Positions 25,259 through 39,330 of a stretch of DNA of 64,000 bases are shown piece after piece. Every line of letters begins with the position of its first letter. Position 1 is the first letter of the stretch. The translations under genes and the position numbers were made by a program. The stretch spans positions 496,001-560,000 of the forward strand of contig JAMYGW020000003.1 in the NCBI GenBank assembly GCA_025617375.2, given 5' to 3'. Source of the stretch: Acarospora socialis (Eukaryota; Ascomycota; Lecanoromycetes; Acarosporales; Acarosporaceae). Under the pieces are notes generated by a model, which had not been told where the DNA came from, ran no database searches, and saw only the letters and a program-made list of their open reading frames with translations.

Positions 25259-25610
25259 TGTTATGATCAAGTCAGAACAAGCTTAAAGCAGACTGATGCA
25301 TACATGCAGAAGACATATATTCAAGAAATGTTTAAACAGCAGTTATATGACATCTTGACATGCTTGATGATGAGCTTGACAAGCAAGCTCAATGAGTTGC
25401 ATGAATGAGCTGCCTTGACAAACTCAACAGTGAGACCAGCAAGCAAGCTCAGTATATAGTCACAATCATTTTTCTTGTGAAAAGAATCATGTTCAACTTA
25501 AATAACAATCTAAGAGTTAAAGACCAGAACCATTTCAGATCAGCTGTTATATTAATAAGCACAAACTCTTAGTTCTACATATCTGAGAAAGCTCAGGTTA
25601 GAATGTTACA
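25259..25610 (+). repeat. 5' LTR of Gypsy B
   Basis: 352 bp, the same length as 31087-31438. Differences between the pair are almost all transitions, often TG in one copy against CA in the other. Confidence 0.85.
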
Positions 25611-28600
25611 CTTTGAACACTCTTACAATATAATGAGTATGATGTCTGACACACAGAAGAACATCTCAATCTTGTTCTTGAAACAAGCTCAAGTGAACTC
25701 ATCTCTATCATCTACTTCAAATAGAACAGCAACACAATCAGTGATGCTGGTTCAGATGATACAACTACTAATGAGTGCATCAAAGATTCAGGTACTCAAT
25801 ATCTTTGATGAAGAATGAGAAAAGCTGTGAGTCTTTGTGACTAAGCTTGATCTATATATTGAATTCAATCAACTGAAGTTTTAAATTGATCAAGAGAAAA
25901 CATTGTTCACAACAATCTATCTTGTGAAAGCAGTCTTTGATTGAGTTAACCTCAAGTTACACAAGTTTCTAGAAAAGAGTTACAAGAAATGCAACACAGA
26001 CACAAAGTCTATATTCAATGACTACACATGGTTTAAGAAGAAACTGAGAAAAGTCTTTGAAGTGATCAACAAAGAGAGAGCAGCAAAGAGATGAATTCAC
26101 ATCTTGCAACAGAGTGAATCAGCAGCAGTATACATCACAGAGTTTCAGTGATTAGTGACACTTATCAGATAAAATAACAAAGCACTCACCTATCAGTACT
26201 ATTGTAAGTTAAGAAAGTTCATCAAAGATGAAATAGTCTGAGCAGAACAATCAGATGATCTTCAGAAAATGATTAATTTGAGTATTAACATTGACAGTTG
26301 TCAGTGAAAACAACAAATGAAACAAAAAGAATATCAAATGCCATCTATAATAGAATATCAAGAAGAAAGCTTCTGACTGTGAACAAGATGATATGTTTTA
26401 TTAATAAAATATAGAAGAATGAACTCTATGAACCTCAATATGATTGAGAAGTGTCATCAGAAGTCATAAAAGACTAAATAAATGAAGCATGAATGTCAGT
26501 CAGAGCAGTTCACTAAGTCTTAGATAACATCATGAGATGAAATATGAATGTGTTACAACTGCAGAAAACTTAAACATCTTGTCTGAGAATGCAACAGATC
26601 TCAAATAAAAAGAAAAAATGTTGCAGTGACAGTCAAGAAGAATACATGCATAGTGCATGATGTTCTCAGCTGAACAGCCTGTTACAATGACATGTGCAGA
26701 GTACACATGAACACAAAAGATAAAGCTGAATGATATCTTCAGAAATCATGCAAAGATGTGAAGTACAGATATAATGTGATGAGTCAATCTGACTACAAAA
26801 AAGAATTAGCTATTCTTATTAAGAAAAGAGTTCTTGATACTGAGAAAGAAGACAATATTCTTGAAGATGACATCAAAGAAACTGATGATCATGAATTTCA
26901 GATTGATGAATCTTGAATATTTTTCAATAGCAATACACTCATGAAAGAAAGTTCAGACAATGCTGAGACAGAACTTTTAAGAAAGTATTGAGCAAAGATT
27001 GAGAGAGATCTCAGTGCTCAAAGAAAGATGACATTAAATCACAATACAATGCAAAAGAAAAAGCAAGAGACTCAAGATCAGAAAGCAAAGATATGCAAAG
27101 AATTTGATGATCTAATGAGAGATATACAAACAGTCATGAGAGAATCAATAACAGAATCTCTTGTGTGAAGAGTCAAGAATCACAAGATCAAGATACACTT
27201 ATCTGAAGAGTATATCATGCAGAATGAAGACAGATGAATTTTCAGCAAAGAATACATATTATTTGAATTTCTACAAAGAGTAAGAGTCTTTGAGAGTCAG
27301 TTGCAGATGAAGTACAATCAGTATGAATCTCAACTACACTCAGAAAGACACATTGAGTGATACAGTCTAGAGTATGTGAATCTCATGATCAAAAGAAAAC
27401 TCAGATAGTTTTAAGAACTTTGAAGATGAGCTGAACAATCAAGTGAGTCAAAAAATGAAAAGCTTTCTCAACAAGACTAGAGAATAAGAAGCTAGTGACA
27501 TCTCAAAGACAAAACAATGATCATCAAGTATAAATCAAAATTATGATCAACAAACACCAAATCAATGCATTGATGAATTCTGAAGCAGACAGTAACATTA
27601 TGAATCAAAAAACAGTCAACATGTTGAAATTAGAGACATGATGAGTGCACTGTTCATTCAACATATGAATGGTGAATGAAGTCATCAAAAGAATTGATGA
27701 GAAAATCTGTGTAAAAGTTTCAATTCTTGAAAACTCACAAGAAATAACATTTGACATTATGAAGTCAATCAGATACAATGCAGTGCTAGAGATGTTCTGA
27801 TTGTGCAGAAGAAATTTGAGAATCAATTGAATTATAAAAGAAATATATGTAATCAAAGACACATACAAGATTCTCAAACAATCAGAAATGAACTTATCAG
27901 AGTATAAGTCATAAGATTACAAAATACTGCTATTGAACAGAAAACAATCTAAGTGAATGTCATTATACTCAATGAGTGAGAATCAACTCAAGAAGATTAG
28001 AACATATCTTGACAAGAATCTTAAGAGAGAATTCATAAAATCATTAAAATCATCAGCAGAATATCTGATTCTGTTTATGTCAAAGAAGAATGACAGAAAA
28101 CAACTATGTGTCAATTACAGACAACTCAATGATATAACTCATTGAGACAGTTATTTTCTATCATTAATAGAAGAGTTGCAAGATCAGTTAAGCAAGACTA
28201 AGTGATTCACAAGCTTAGATCTTAAGAACATTTATTATCAAGTCAGAATGAAAGAAGATAAAGAATGAAAGATGACATTCTGAACAAAATATGAACACTA
28301 TGAGTATACTGTCATGTCATTTGAATTAAAGAATGCATCAGTCATCTTTCAAAGATTGATCAACAACACATTGAGAGAATACCTTGATGATTTTGTAATC
28401 ACATATCTTAATGATATTCTGATATACTCAGAAGATCTTGAAGAGCATCACAAACATGTGTGCAAGATATTGACAAAGCTCAATGAGAAAGCTCTGTACA
28501 TGAAAAAGTCAAAAAGCAGATTTGAAATCAAGAAAGTTAAGTTTCTAAACTATGTAATTCAACCTGAACAGATCAAGAAGAATTCAAAGAAAACAAAAGC

Positions 28601-30597
28601 AGTCAGAAACTGGTCAACACTGAAATGAATCAAGAAAGTACAAGTCTTTCTAGAATTAATGAACTATTATTGAAAGTTTGTACCAAACTATGCAAGAATT
28701 GCAAAATCACTAATGCATTTGATGCACAAAAGCAAAGAATAACATTGAGATCAAGAGCAGAAGAATGCATTTCACATATTAAAGAGAAGTTTTAGTGAAA
28801 CAGCACATCTGAGAATACTCAATTCAACATGTGAGAAAACACTGAAAACTGATGCTTCAAATTTCACAGTAAAAGCATGTTTGTATCAGATTGAGAATGA
28901 GCAACAGAGACTCATAGCATATCAATTTAGAAAGTTATCAGAACTCAAGAAAAGATACAAGATTCATGATAAGAAACTTCTTGCAATAGTGAAAGCACTA
29001 CAAGACTGAAGATCTTATCTTGCAGAAACAAACAAGTCAATTTAGATCTATACAGATCACAAGAATTTGAGAAACTTCACAACAACAAAGCAACTCAATC
29101 AACAACAAGTTTGTTGAGCAGAGCAGTTGACAGATTATGAATTTCAGATTCATTACAAGAAGAGTAATGAGAATGATGAAGTGAATGTCTTGAGTAGGTG
29201 ATCTGATCATGAAGATGTACAAATGATACACATTGAAATTCTAAGCAAAAACAACAAAGAAGTTCTCACAAAGAACTTAGCAGCAATGTACAAGATAAAA
29301 CAAGCTTTCTTGACAGACAAAGAACTCATAAGAATGTGTCACTACAGTAGAACTGAAGAACACCTAGAAGTTAAATGCATTGAAGATCTAGTGTGAAGAA
29401 GACACAACATTAGTGATTTTAGAAATTGAATCATCAAGATGATCACTGTATGCAATTCATGTCAAAGAAACAAGATCAGTCAAGATAGACAGTATGATGA
29501 AGTAACATGACTAGATGCACTGAATACACTGTGAAAGTCAGTTATCATGAACTTCATCATGAAGTTATCACTGTCAAAAGACTCAACATGAGAAGTGAGA
29601 TTCAACAGCATATTGACAATAGTGAATAGATTGATCAAGTACACAATGTTCATTTCATTTAAAGAGATCACAACAGCACCAGTATTGATGTACACCATAC
29701 TGCAAGAATTGATTAGCAATCATGAACTATCAAAAAAGTTTATCATCAATAGAGACAAGCTGTTCACAAGCAAGTTTTGAGAAATGCTCACAGCAGAACT
29801 TGAAATAAAACACAAGATGTCAACAGCATATCACTCACAGACAAATGAGCAGAGCAAACAAATGAATCAGACAGTAAAAACATACTTGAAACACTATATC
29901 AACAGAAATCAGAACAACTGAGTATGAATGTTGCTGATGACACAGTTCACATACAACAACACAAGAAATGAGATCACAGAAGAAACATCTTTCTATGTGA
30001 ATTATGATTATAACTCAAAGATATGACAAGATCTCAGAGAACACAGATCATAAAGTCAAAAAGTGATTTTGAATATCACTCAGATGAAGAAACTGTATCA
30101 AGATCTGACAAAGCAGATCAAACAGTAGATGAAATAAGCAACAGAAGCAAAGTCATTTGAGAAAGAAGAAAAAATATATCTGAAAATAAACAACATATAG
30201 ATAAAAGAAAGAAGCAAGAAGCTGAAGAACAAGAGCATTGAATCATTCAAGATCATATGAAACATCAAAGAGTTAAGCTATGAGCTAGACTTACTCAAGA
30301 AAATGAGAATACACTCAGTATTTCATGCATTCATGTTACAGCATTGCAACCAGTTCATATCACTTCAAATCATCAAAACATCTGTCAAACTCAACAAAGA
30401 ATATGAAGTCAAGAACATTCTAGAAAAGAGAATGATTAGTGAGAAAGCTCACTATCTCATAAAATGAAAAGATTACAATATCTCAGAAAATACCTGAAAA
30501 CTCAAAGAGAATCTCAAGAACTGCATGAGAACACTTCAACATTTTGAAAAAGAAAGTTGACATTAGTTCAGAAGAATGATGACATCAAATCAACAAG

Positions 30598-31050
30598 TTA
30601 TGACATTGTTTGAGAATCTTCATTCTCAGTTTCATCATTATCACTATCAAGTTCAGCAGCAAAACAGTCAGTCTTCTGCAAAGCACAGCAATTCATCTGA
30701 TTCAGTGTTTTCTGAAGACATATGACTTTTGAGAAAAGTGCAGCAAGCTCAGTGTGCTTGACTGTTAATTCACTGTTTGCTTTACTTATTTTCTTTTGAA
30801 GCAAAAGACAAGTTCTATTGAGAGACTTTCACAATACATTGACACATGAATGATCACAGCAAGTACACTTATTGCATTTTGATCAGAATTTCATTACAAA
30901 ACAATTGATGCTGCAACAGACACAATAGTCACAAGAAAACAAGACAGGCACACCACTGATCTGAATTTTCTTTGCAATTCTTAGATGATTTGAATTTTTA
31001 GAAAGCATCATTGCTGATGACAGATGATGTGAATACTCTCACTTATATAA
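30598..31050 (-). pseudogene. Antisense Cys-rich, coiled-coil reading frame near the 3' end of Gypsy B
   Basis: On the strand opposite to gag-pol, between the chromodomain and the 3' LTR, a frame of about 150 codons contains a cluster of paired cysteines (CDYCVCC, CNKCTCC) followed by a heptad-like Leu/Lys stretch and an acidic tail rich in Asp/Glu/Ser. The clean part is 30598-30804. Antisense extra genes near the 3' LTR occur in some fungal Gypsy lineages; whether this one was ever expressed is unknown. It shares the decay of the element. Confidence 0.5.
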
Positions 31051-31086
31051 ACTTTAAAGAACTAGTGTCTGAGAAGAGAAGAATAG

Positions 31087-31438
31087 TGTTACAGTCAAGT
31101 TGAAATGAGCTTAGAGCAAACTGATGTGTACATGCAGAAGACATATATTCAAGGAATGTTTAGACAGCAGTCATGTGACATCTTGACATGCTTGATGGTG
31201 AGCTTGACAAGCAAGCTCAACAGATTGCATGAGTGAGCTGTCTCAATGAGCTCAATGACAAGGCTGGTGAGCAGACTCAGTATATAGTCACAGTCATTTC
31301 TCTTGTGAAAAGAATCATGTTCAACTTAAATAACAATTTAAGAGTTAAAGACCAGAACCATTTCAGACCAGCTGTTATATCAATAAGCACAAACTCTTAG
31401 CTCTACATACCTGAGAAAGCTCAGGTTAGAACATTATA
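31087..31438 (+). repeat. 3' LTR of Gypsy B
   Basis: 352 bp; keeps several GG dinucleotides that are lost in the 5' copy. Followed by GATAG, which is also the uninterrupted sequence at the same site in Copia 1. Confidence 0.85.
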
Positions 31439-34400
31439 GATAGCTTGATATGAGAACTTAAAAATTGAGTAAAACAAGCATTATCAGCTGTCAATACAGA
31501 ACTCAAAGATTGAGCAAAATGACATTCTTAACACTCAATATGAAGCTTTAAGATTGAGCAAAACAAGATTTACTGACAACTTGATACAGTGCTCAATAAT
31601 TAAGTAAACAAGCACACACACTTCTTCTTTTCTTATTTACATTATTTTCTTTTATACATCTTAATACTTCACTTTATTCATTTCTTATACTACATGTCAA
31701 CTGTCATCAAAAGTTACATTATGAATTTTGATGACTCTTTCACAAAATAACAACTCATTTCAATTCTCAGTTGCAAGAACTGCAATTAATGATTCACTCT
31801 TATGAGAAAATAACTAATAAATGAAGATCTGTGATACATTATTGAGATCTCAGTGATCAATATTTTTATCAGTGATTTCTTTTTCTTACTTAACAATCTT
31901 AACTTTAAAAGTCAGAAGTCTGATGCAAAAACTCTGTATTGACTCATCATTTATATCAGTGTAAATGATTAAAAGTATATTGTAGACAAGATCAATATAA
32001 AAAATGCTTGAAATATCTTGAAGTTTAAATACAAGAAGAAGCTGCAGATCACTGAAAAACAATATTTAATGATGTTTATTGAATACAGAATATTGACAAA
32101 TGTATTTATTAATGAAATATAAGTATATCTCAGTAAACTGAGTAAAAAGATTGCTGTGACTCAGTCTGATATAACTGATCTATTTAAGTCTGAGCAACAA
32201 TTTCAGACATTTTTTCAAGTATTATTTGAGAATTATACAGTAATTTGTGATGCAATCAACACTTAAGACACTTCAAACATTGAGAGAAGTCTGCAGAAGT
32301 TTCAAGAGAAGAAAATACAATTAAAAATTATTAAGACTATTTTGTGAACAGATTGATGCAAAAAGAAAGATTTAACACACTTATATCATCATAATGTAAA
32401 ATATCACTATTAGAGATCATTAAGTTTTGATAATAACTGTTTTTTTTAACATAAATCAATTAAATATCTTCTCTGTTACAACTCTCATCACATTTGAAAT
32501 TATGAATATCTTCTTGCTGCTCACAAGAATATTGAATTAAGAAAGTTATTTGTTTTAATTACAATCAAGTCAGTCAAAAAGTCAGACAAATTATCTGCAG
32601 ACAACTTACATCATAAAGACAAAATAAGATTTAAGTACAGAAACAGAAAGTATAGAGTTTTTGATGTTAAGACTGAAAAAAACAATGATTCATTCTCATT
32701 TAAGTTTGATGCAGAGAAAGACAATAAAATTATTACTCTGTTTAAAAAAGCTATTAATAAAATACTTAGTTCTGAATGAGTTGTGAATTCTGAATACTTT
32801 ACACACATAACTGATTAATGTCAATTTTTCAGTGATTCTTTAATATGCATATGATGTTAAAGAATTAAAGTTGAAAGAAAACACTTATACTCTCACTACT
32901 ATAAAGTAGCTGTAATGCAGAACAAATTCAAAAACTTTGTAAGTCTGAGTTTAATACTCTGTGTCTGAACTAGAAGTTAATCTTTTATTGAGAAAGTGAA
33001 TATGTGAAATGAAATTGCAGAAAAGCTTTGATCAGTACAGTTTTTATATGTAAAATAAACATGACAATGTCATGATAGAAATGTCTACATAGTTAAATAC
33101 ATTGCAAAAAAACTGAATGAGTTCACTTTATTATCTGTCATACATATATTATTTAATTCAGAGATGACTCTTTTAGTCACAGTACTGAATGTGAACTCTC
33201 AGATGCAAACTGATCTGTTAAGCTCTGCTGATACTTTATTTTTTGTTGACACTTTATTTTTAAATAAAAAGATCAAGATTTACAAGCTGTAACATGAACA
33301 GTTTGCTCATCTTAACTCTGCAAAACTTCATAATCTTTACAAAGTTATGATTTTTAAGATGTCAATTTTAATTGCTGAAGACAAGAAGAATGTATGTGAA
33401 GTTTGTGTTATCATTAAATTTATTAATCAACAAAAACACACTATAAGTAAGCAGAAGATCAACATTCTTGTTTTGATTTTCATTAATATATGTAATTTCT
33501 TATCTCTATCATTTACTGAACATCAGTACTTTCTGAAGATTGTGAACAATTATTTTTGAAAGACATAAACAATATTGCTAAAGTGATGCAATAATATCTC
33601 ACAGAAACTGCAAAAGTGACAACTAAAAATTAAATTTCAAATCAATATAAAAATACTTGCTGTACAGAGTGACAATATTACAGAGTTAAGATCAATTTTA
33701 AATGATTAATGCAGATTCTTTAACATTACACTGCAGTATACTGTGTTTTATATATTTATTCAGAATAATATTGCTGAAAGAGTCATCTGTATTATTAAGA
33801 ATTTAGTGTATATCATGATTAAGAAGACAGAACTTTCAATAAAGTTCTGAATAAAGACAGTGTAAATAGATGTTTATTTTTACAATTAAATAATAACTGA
33901 TTTTTTAATCAACAACAGACAAATAATTCTGAAAAATATCTTCACTGATGTACAGCTGTTCATTAATTACATTTATATTTAAGATTACAAGTATTACTTC
34001 TATGTTGATCTTAAGTTGTTGTTGAAGAACAGACAGAATAAGTTTATGAATTAAGAATGAGTGAAAATCTTCATGAACCATATAAATAAAATTACAAAAC
34101 AGTATCTGCTTTAAGCTTTAGATCTTAAGCAGATCATTAAGAGTTATGCTTTGAAGTTTGTTAAGAATGAGAAGAAAAACAGTGTTAATCTCAAACTGCA
34201 AAGATAAATGCTGAACATTCTGTCTGAACAAAAATCAGTTAAATAATCACAAAAAAATGTAATTATCATGAATTTCACAGCATCTACAACTCTGTCTACT
34301 ATTTTTGAACAAACTTACAGATTTAGATTCATGAATTTAAATAATAAAGAAGAATTCAAGTTGATTGTAGACAATTTTGATACATTTTCATCAGATATTT

Positions 34401-36317
34401 ATATAATGAATAAATTAATTGTAATCAACTCAAACAGATTACAGACAAATAAACAGAATGAAATTAAGCAGTTTTTACATATTGAAGTTTTTGTCAACAA
34501 AGCATTAAATATTTTAACTGAAGAAGTTAAAACATTCTTGTGTGTTAAGATTCTGAAAAGAAAATAAAATAATGATGATAAAGATTTTAATGAGTTTATG
34601 ATTAAGATATCATGAACTATGTTGATATTCATAACATTCACTGCAAATAATGAAAAAAATGCTGAGAACATCAGATTTAATATTGTCATGTTTGTTATTT
34701 ATGCTGAAGCAGTGAAAGATTTAGTTTGAGAAAAGATGTAAAAGAATGTTATTCATGTAGAGTTGACAACTTTGACAGTCAATGAAACATAAAAAAAAAT
34801 TGTGTCATCAAAAAACACAAACATAGTGATCAGCAAGTAAATGTTCAAATTTAAACTGAACATTGATGAATTTCTGAACAAGTTTAAGACAAGTTGTAAT
34901 AAGAGATTTTTCATAAATATATAACATTAATTATAAGAACATCTTTATATCTACAGTCAAGTTCAACACTCTTTAAGTCTTTCTTGTTATTGTTGTTCTT
35001 AAGAATCTTGAATGTCATTAAGTAAATATCAACAATGTTTTTACAAAATTCTTTCTTAAAAAAATCATCTACATGACAGTCTCTTCTGAAGTTCAAGTTG
35101 TATCTGACTGTGCACTGCATGTATTGTGTAATTTTTATAATTTAAAGTAAATTGCACAAAACTGATATAAATAATGCATCACTGATCTGCACAAACTAAA
35201 CTTTCATTAAAACAATATTAATTTATATCTTCTCATCAACAGCATCAAAAGAATCATGCTGCTTCTCTATGTAAACAATATAATTATAGTTTCAATAAGT
35301 TTGACACATGTTCTCTGATTTAAGAAAGTTCTTATGAAGATATTTAAAATTAAGAACTTAAAAAAGACACAGAAAATTCTTGACATATAAGTTATACATA
35401 ATTACAAAAAAGAACTCTACATCTAAATCAGACTCATTATGTAAACAAGATGCTGAGAGATCTTTATATGTAATTCAATAAGTATAAGATCACAACAATT
35501 TCACTTAATAAATATAATGTTTTTCATTTCATCAGCTCAGCTGATTAAAGAATAAATTAAAGATAGTATTAACATGTAATTAAAAGTTTAATGTATATGA
35601 TAATTCATACTTAATTAAACATTATCTTTACTCTAAACTAACTAAATCAATATCTTAGTGATTCTGCAGAATATTATGAACATGTGTTTAAGAAACTGCT
35701 GTAATATATGAAATCAATCATTAATTTTAATATTGTGTATAAATTCAGTGAGAGTTAAGTCATGCTTGAATACTCTGACTTTAATTATGCATCAGACAAA
35801 CAAGATTGAAAGTTAATTCTGAAATATGTGTACATGTTTGAAGATAAATCAATATTATGAACAAGTCAAAAACAAAAATCTGTTGTCATTTTAATCACAA
35901 AGACTGAATACATAATTATGTCAATATGTATAAAGACTGAGATCTGACTTACACAGATGCTGCAAGACATAAATATAAACAAGTATCTTGAAGACAATTC
36001 ATACTGTATGAACATCAAGAAAAATGAAGCTCATCAAGCAATTTTATCTCTTTAGCTCAAAAGAAACAATCAAACTGTCTTAACTCTGATTAAAAATGTA
36101 TATGTACATAAGTGATTAAAATACATTAATATTGTCTATCATCATATTCATGATCTGCACAAGCAAAATCAAATTGATGTGAACTTTGTGCTCAGTTAAA
36201 ACATGATGACTGATGAATTAATTAAGTTTTTATTTAGATGAATCTTTAAACACTTTGTTGAATAACTGAGATTTACTGTTAATGAAAGTCAATAGATGCA
36301 GCATCATTAAGTAAAAA

Positions 36318-36527
36318 TATTGAGAAGTACAGTGTTCTAACTGCTTTCATAGTCTTAGTTGAAATTAACATTAAAAATTATTCATTATTCATATGATCTG
36401 CATGACAGAGTATGTGAATAAATAATCTTTACAATTTACATTGATCACAGTTAAGTTAACAGTGTACATTTCACTAGATAGACAGTTAGTCAATAGTATA
36501 GCACAAGTATTCTTTTATCTCTCAATA
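36318..36527 (+). repeat. 3' LTR of Copia 2
   Basis: 210 bp, pairs with 24983-25192, followed by AAAAT at 36528-36532. Confidence 0.85.
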
Positions 36528-36900
36528 AAAATCTAAGTTTATTTAAATCTATAGATGTAGAGTAATTAGTAAAGATTTTAATACATAAAAAAGAATCTAT
36601 TATATTACTTCAGATTCACTGTCATGTCTTTATGATATGCTCAGCATAAAAAAACATGTATAATGTGTTTAAAGATAAAACACAAGCAGCAGACAGCTGT
36701 TTATGTCTTGTCTTCATCATTTTATATCATATAATATTCAGTTACTTCAGTATCAGAAGCTTGTAATTGAGTTTTAAGATTTTGTTGATGAACTCAACAA
36801 TATTTAATGTGTTATAATTATATCAACAGTCAAAAAAGTAAACTGTGACTCAGAAACAAGAATTCTACAGAAATAAGTAATTAACACAGTAAATAAAGAG

Positions 36901-37086
36901 TGTTATGAATTTGTCATAAAGCTCAGTGAGATTAAAACTCTGTAATAAGATAAGACTCTGCAAAAGTACCTGTCACTAGATTTCATTAGATGCAATAGAG
37001 TAAAACATCACTTTCTAGATAGTTTTTTTAAACAATTAACACATTATCATAGACTTAGAAATCAATCATATAAATTGATTCTAACA
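36901..37086 (+). repeat. 5' LTR of the gag-protease element
   Basis: 186 bp, same length as 40166-40351, preceded by AAGAG. Confidence 0.85.
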
Positions 37087-38951
37087 ATTAATAGCATTAA
37101 CTGATTAAAGCATTCAGTCTAAATTTTCATATCTAGACATCAGTGAGCTCAAAATACTGCATCAAATGTTCTCTGCATTAGTTTATGAAATCAAACAAAA
37201 AAATGAGACATTTACTTCATCAAATCAGTCTGTTTTTAACATCAAAAACAGTCTTTTTTCAGTATGATTAGCATCAATCTAGTCAATATACATCACAAAG
37301 ACAAGACAGCAATCATACAGTTCAATAACTTAAGTTCTGAATTTTATTGTTGCTTTACTTAAGACTTCATAAATGCTCTTGTCAGTTAAATAAAGAATAC
37401 TCATTTAACTGATGTTGAAAAGCAGCAAAATAATCTCATTCTAACAGATATCAACAAGATGTACAATACTATTGAAAAGTCTAACACAAATCTGAATGTC
37501 AAATTAGACACTCAATTTGATGAGATTCTCAAGACATTACATTGTCAATTCACATCACAACAGTCTTAATCACATTGTTCTGACAGCTCATCAATCTCAT
37601 TAAAGATTACAGCTAAACAATCTTCAACAGAGTGATTAGTGAAGAAAGAATTATGAAATAATAATGACTATGATTTAGAAGATTTGAGCAAGAATTATAC
37701 TGAAAAATGAAAAGAAAAAAAACATAAAATTATCACAGTTCTTTGTGACAATGATGAGTCTTATTTGACAACATTTCAAGTGAACAAAATAGACTTCTTC
37801 AACTCACATCTTGATGAGACTATTGATGAAAGCAAGATCAATATTGTTTAAGTTAATTATGACATCTACTATCATGATGTTCATCTCTTTGTTGATTAAG
37901 TCAAAACTATAGTCAATGTTAAAGACAGCTATTATGTACAAATTGATCTGCATTTGTGTCTCTGCAGTGTTGCTCAAGAATAATATGCAATTAAACTTAA
38001 TGATATTCAACAAAACAGCATGCAAGATGATTACAACATCATTAACTGAGTAAATGTTTTAATAACTCAATTCAAGCAATCAGAGCAAATCACACTCAAT
38101 GTTCTTCTTACTTTACAATACAACATCAAGAATATTCACAAACACAGTTCTGTATCATATATTCAGACTGTTGTTTAATACAGAAGAAATGCTGATCTTT
38201 TTACATTAAATCAGCTATTCATAGTCTGAAACAAACTTAACACTGATTTTCAACACAATGTTTTTTGTTCTACAATTCACATCATCATTGCAATCTTCAT
38301 TCAGCAATTAAAAGATCACAAGAACATGTAAAAATGACTGTTTTCTTGTCTGCTGTTGTTACAAGACTTTCAATGATATAAATCTTCAAATCACAGTTAC
38401 TTTACAAATTCACTGTCTTATGACAACAATCTGTATTTAGATTACAGCAAAAACAATCATTAAAACAATATGTTAAATCACTGTTATCTGTCTTGTTCTT
38501 ATAAAAATCATGACTATAATTTACATTAAAATGATACATCAAATCAAGAAAATCACTCATCACAGCAATAACTTTTTCATTCTTGATTCATCAATCAGCT
38601 ATTTTGTGAACACAAATCTTAAGAACAGCAATCTCAGTCAGTTTATTATGTGAATTTTGACAATAACATTGATGCACACTCAGTGACTTACTATGTAAAT
38701 CAACAAAATAACAAGTACATCAATCAAAACTCTAGTCAAGACAAAACAGAGATGCATGACTACACAAATTAAACAATTGCACAGCAAACTTATTCATGTC
38801 TGACATGCAAAAAGATCTTTTCTTCAGTTACACACCTCAAATATTATGTCATTGATGCTCACTACAACTATCTTGTCTCATTGTATCACATCAACATTGT
38901 TATTTCTATTGACTACATCATCATGAAGATCAACATCAACAGTTTTATTAT

Positions 38952-39330
38952 TAAAGTGACTGTCAAATCAGTCTAACCTTAACTTAACTCAATTTGACTT
39001 TGATCTGATCTGTGAGTCAGATCAAAATTTTGAGACTGACTTAATCTGTGAGTCAGGTCAGGTCAGAACTTCTGATTTGAATTGACTCATAAATCAATAT
39101 ATATACTATATTTAGCTTTAAAGTCTCATTTTGAGTCTCAATCTGAAGTTTTTGTTAGAAATATACATTAAATCTACTATATTTAGTATGTACAAATCAT
39201 CAAGACTGACCTGATCTGACTTTAACCTGATTTACAGATCAGATCAAAGTCAGAAATTTAGATCTGACTTAATCTGTGAGTTAAGTCAGATCAGAAATTC
39301 TTGATCTGATCTGATCTGATAATCACTTTA
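38952..39330. mobile_element. Small inverted-repeat element rich in GATCTGA words
   Basis: About 379 bp with ends TAAAGTGA and TCACTTTA and long imperfect inverted arms made of repeated GATCTGAC/GTCAGATC words. It separates the gag-like and protease-like parts of the surrounding LTR element. It keeps CC and GG pairs that its host has lost, which suggests later insertion. The target duplication is unclear because the flanks are themselves AT-rich. Confidence 0.6.

Larger units (their letters stand above)
25259..31438 (+). mobile_element. Gypsy B: chromodomain Ty3/gypsy retrotransposon (chromovirus type, fossil)
   Basis: LTRs of exactly 352 bp lie at 25259-25610 and 31087-31438, flanked by GACAG (25254-25258) and GATAG (31439-31443). 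Plus-strand parts in order: gag with a CCHC zinc-knuckle signature near 26.55 kb; protease, then reverse transcriptase at about 28.0-28.6 kb; RNase H at about 28.8-29.06 kb; integrase with an N-terminal His/Cys zinc-binding region near 29.33 kb and core to about 30.06 kb; and a C-terminal chromodomain at about 30.38-30.54 kb. It is inserted in Copia 2, making it one of the youngest layers. It looks complete in layout but is broken at many points. The retained GG in its 3' LTR hints at uneven mutation. Confidence 0.9.
24983..36527 (+). mobile_element. Copia 2: Ty1/copia LTR retrotransposon interrupted by a Gypsy element (fossil)
   Basis: Two LTRs of exactly 210 bp (24983-25192 and 36318-36527) are flanked by AAAAT on both sides (24978-24982 and 36528-36532). 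The element's own length is about 5.36 kb once Gypsy B is removed. Plus-strand similarity is in copia order: gag about 32.1-32.8 kb, protease and integrase about 32.9-34.2 kb, reverse transcriptase about 34.8-35.8 kb, and RNase H about 35.9-36.25 kb (the usual TEAEY and ADxLTK regions are recognisable). The gene order separates it from the Gypsy elements. It carries many breaks and is not functional. Confidence 0.9.
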
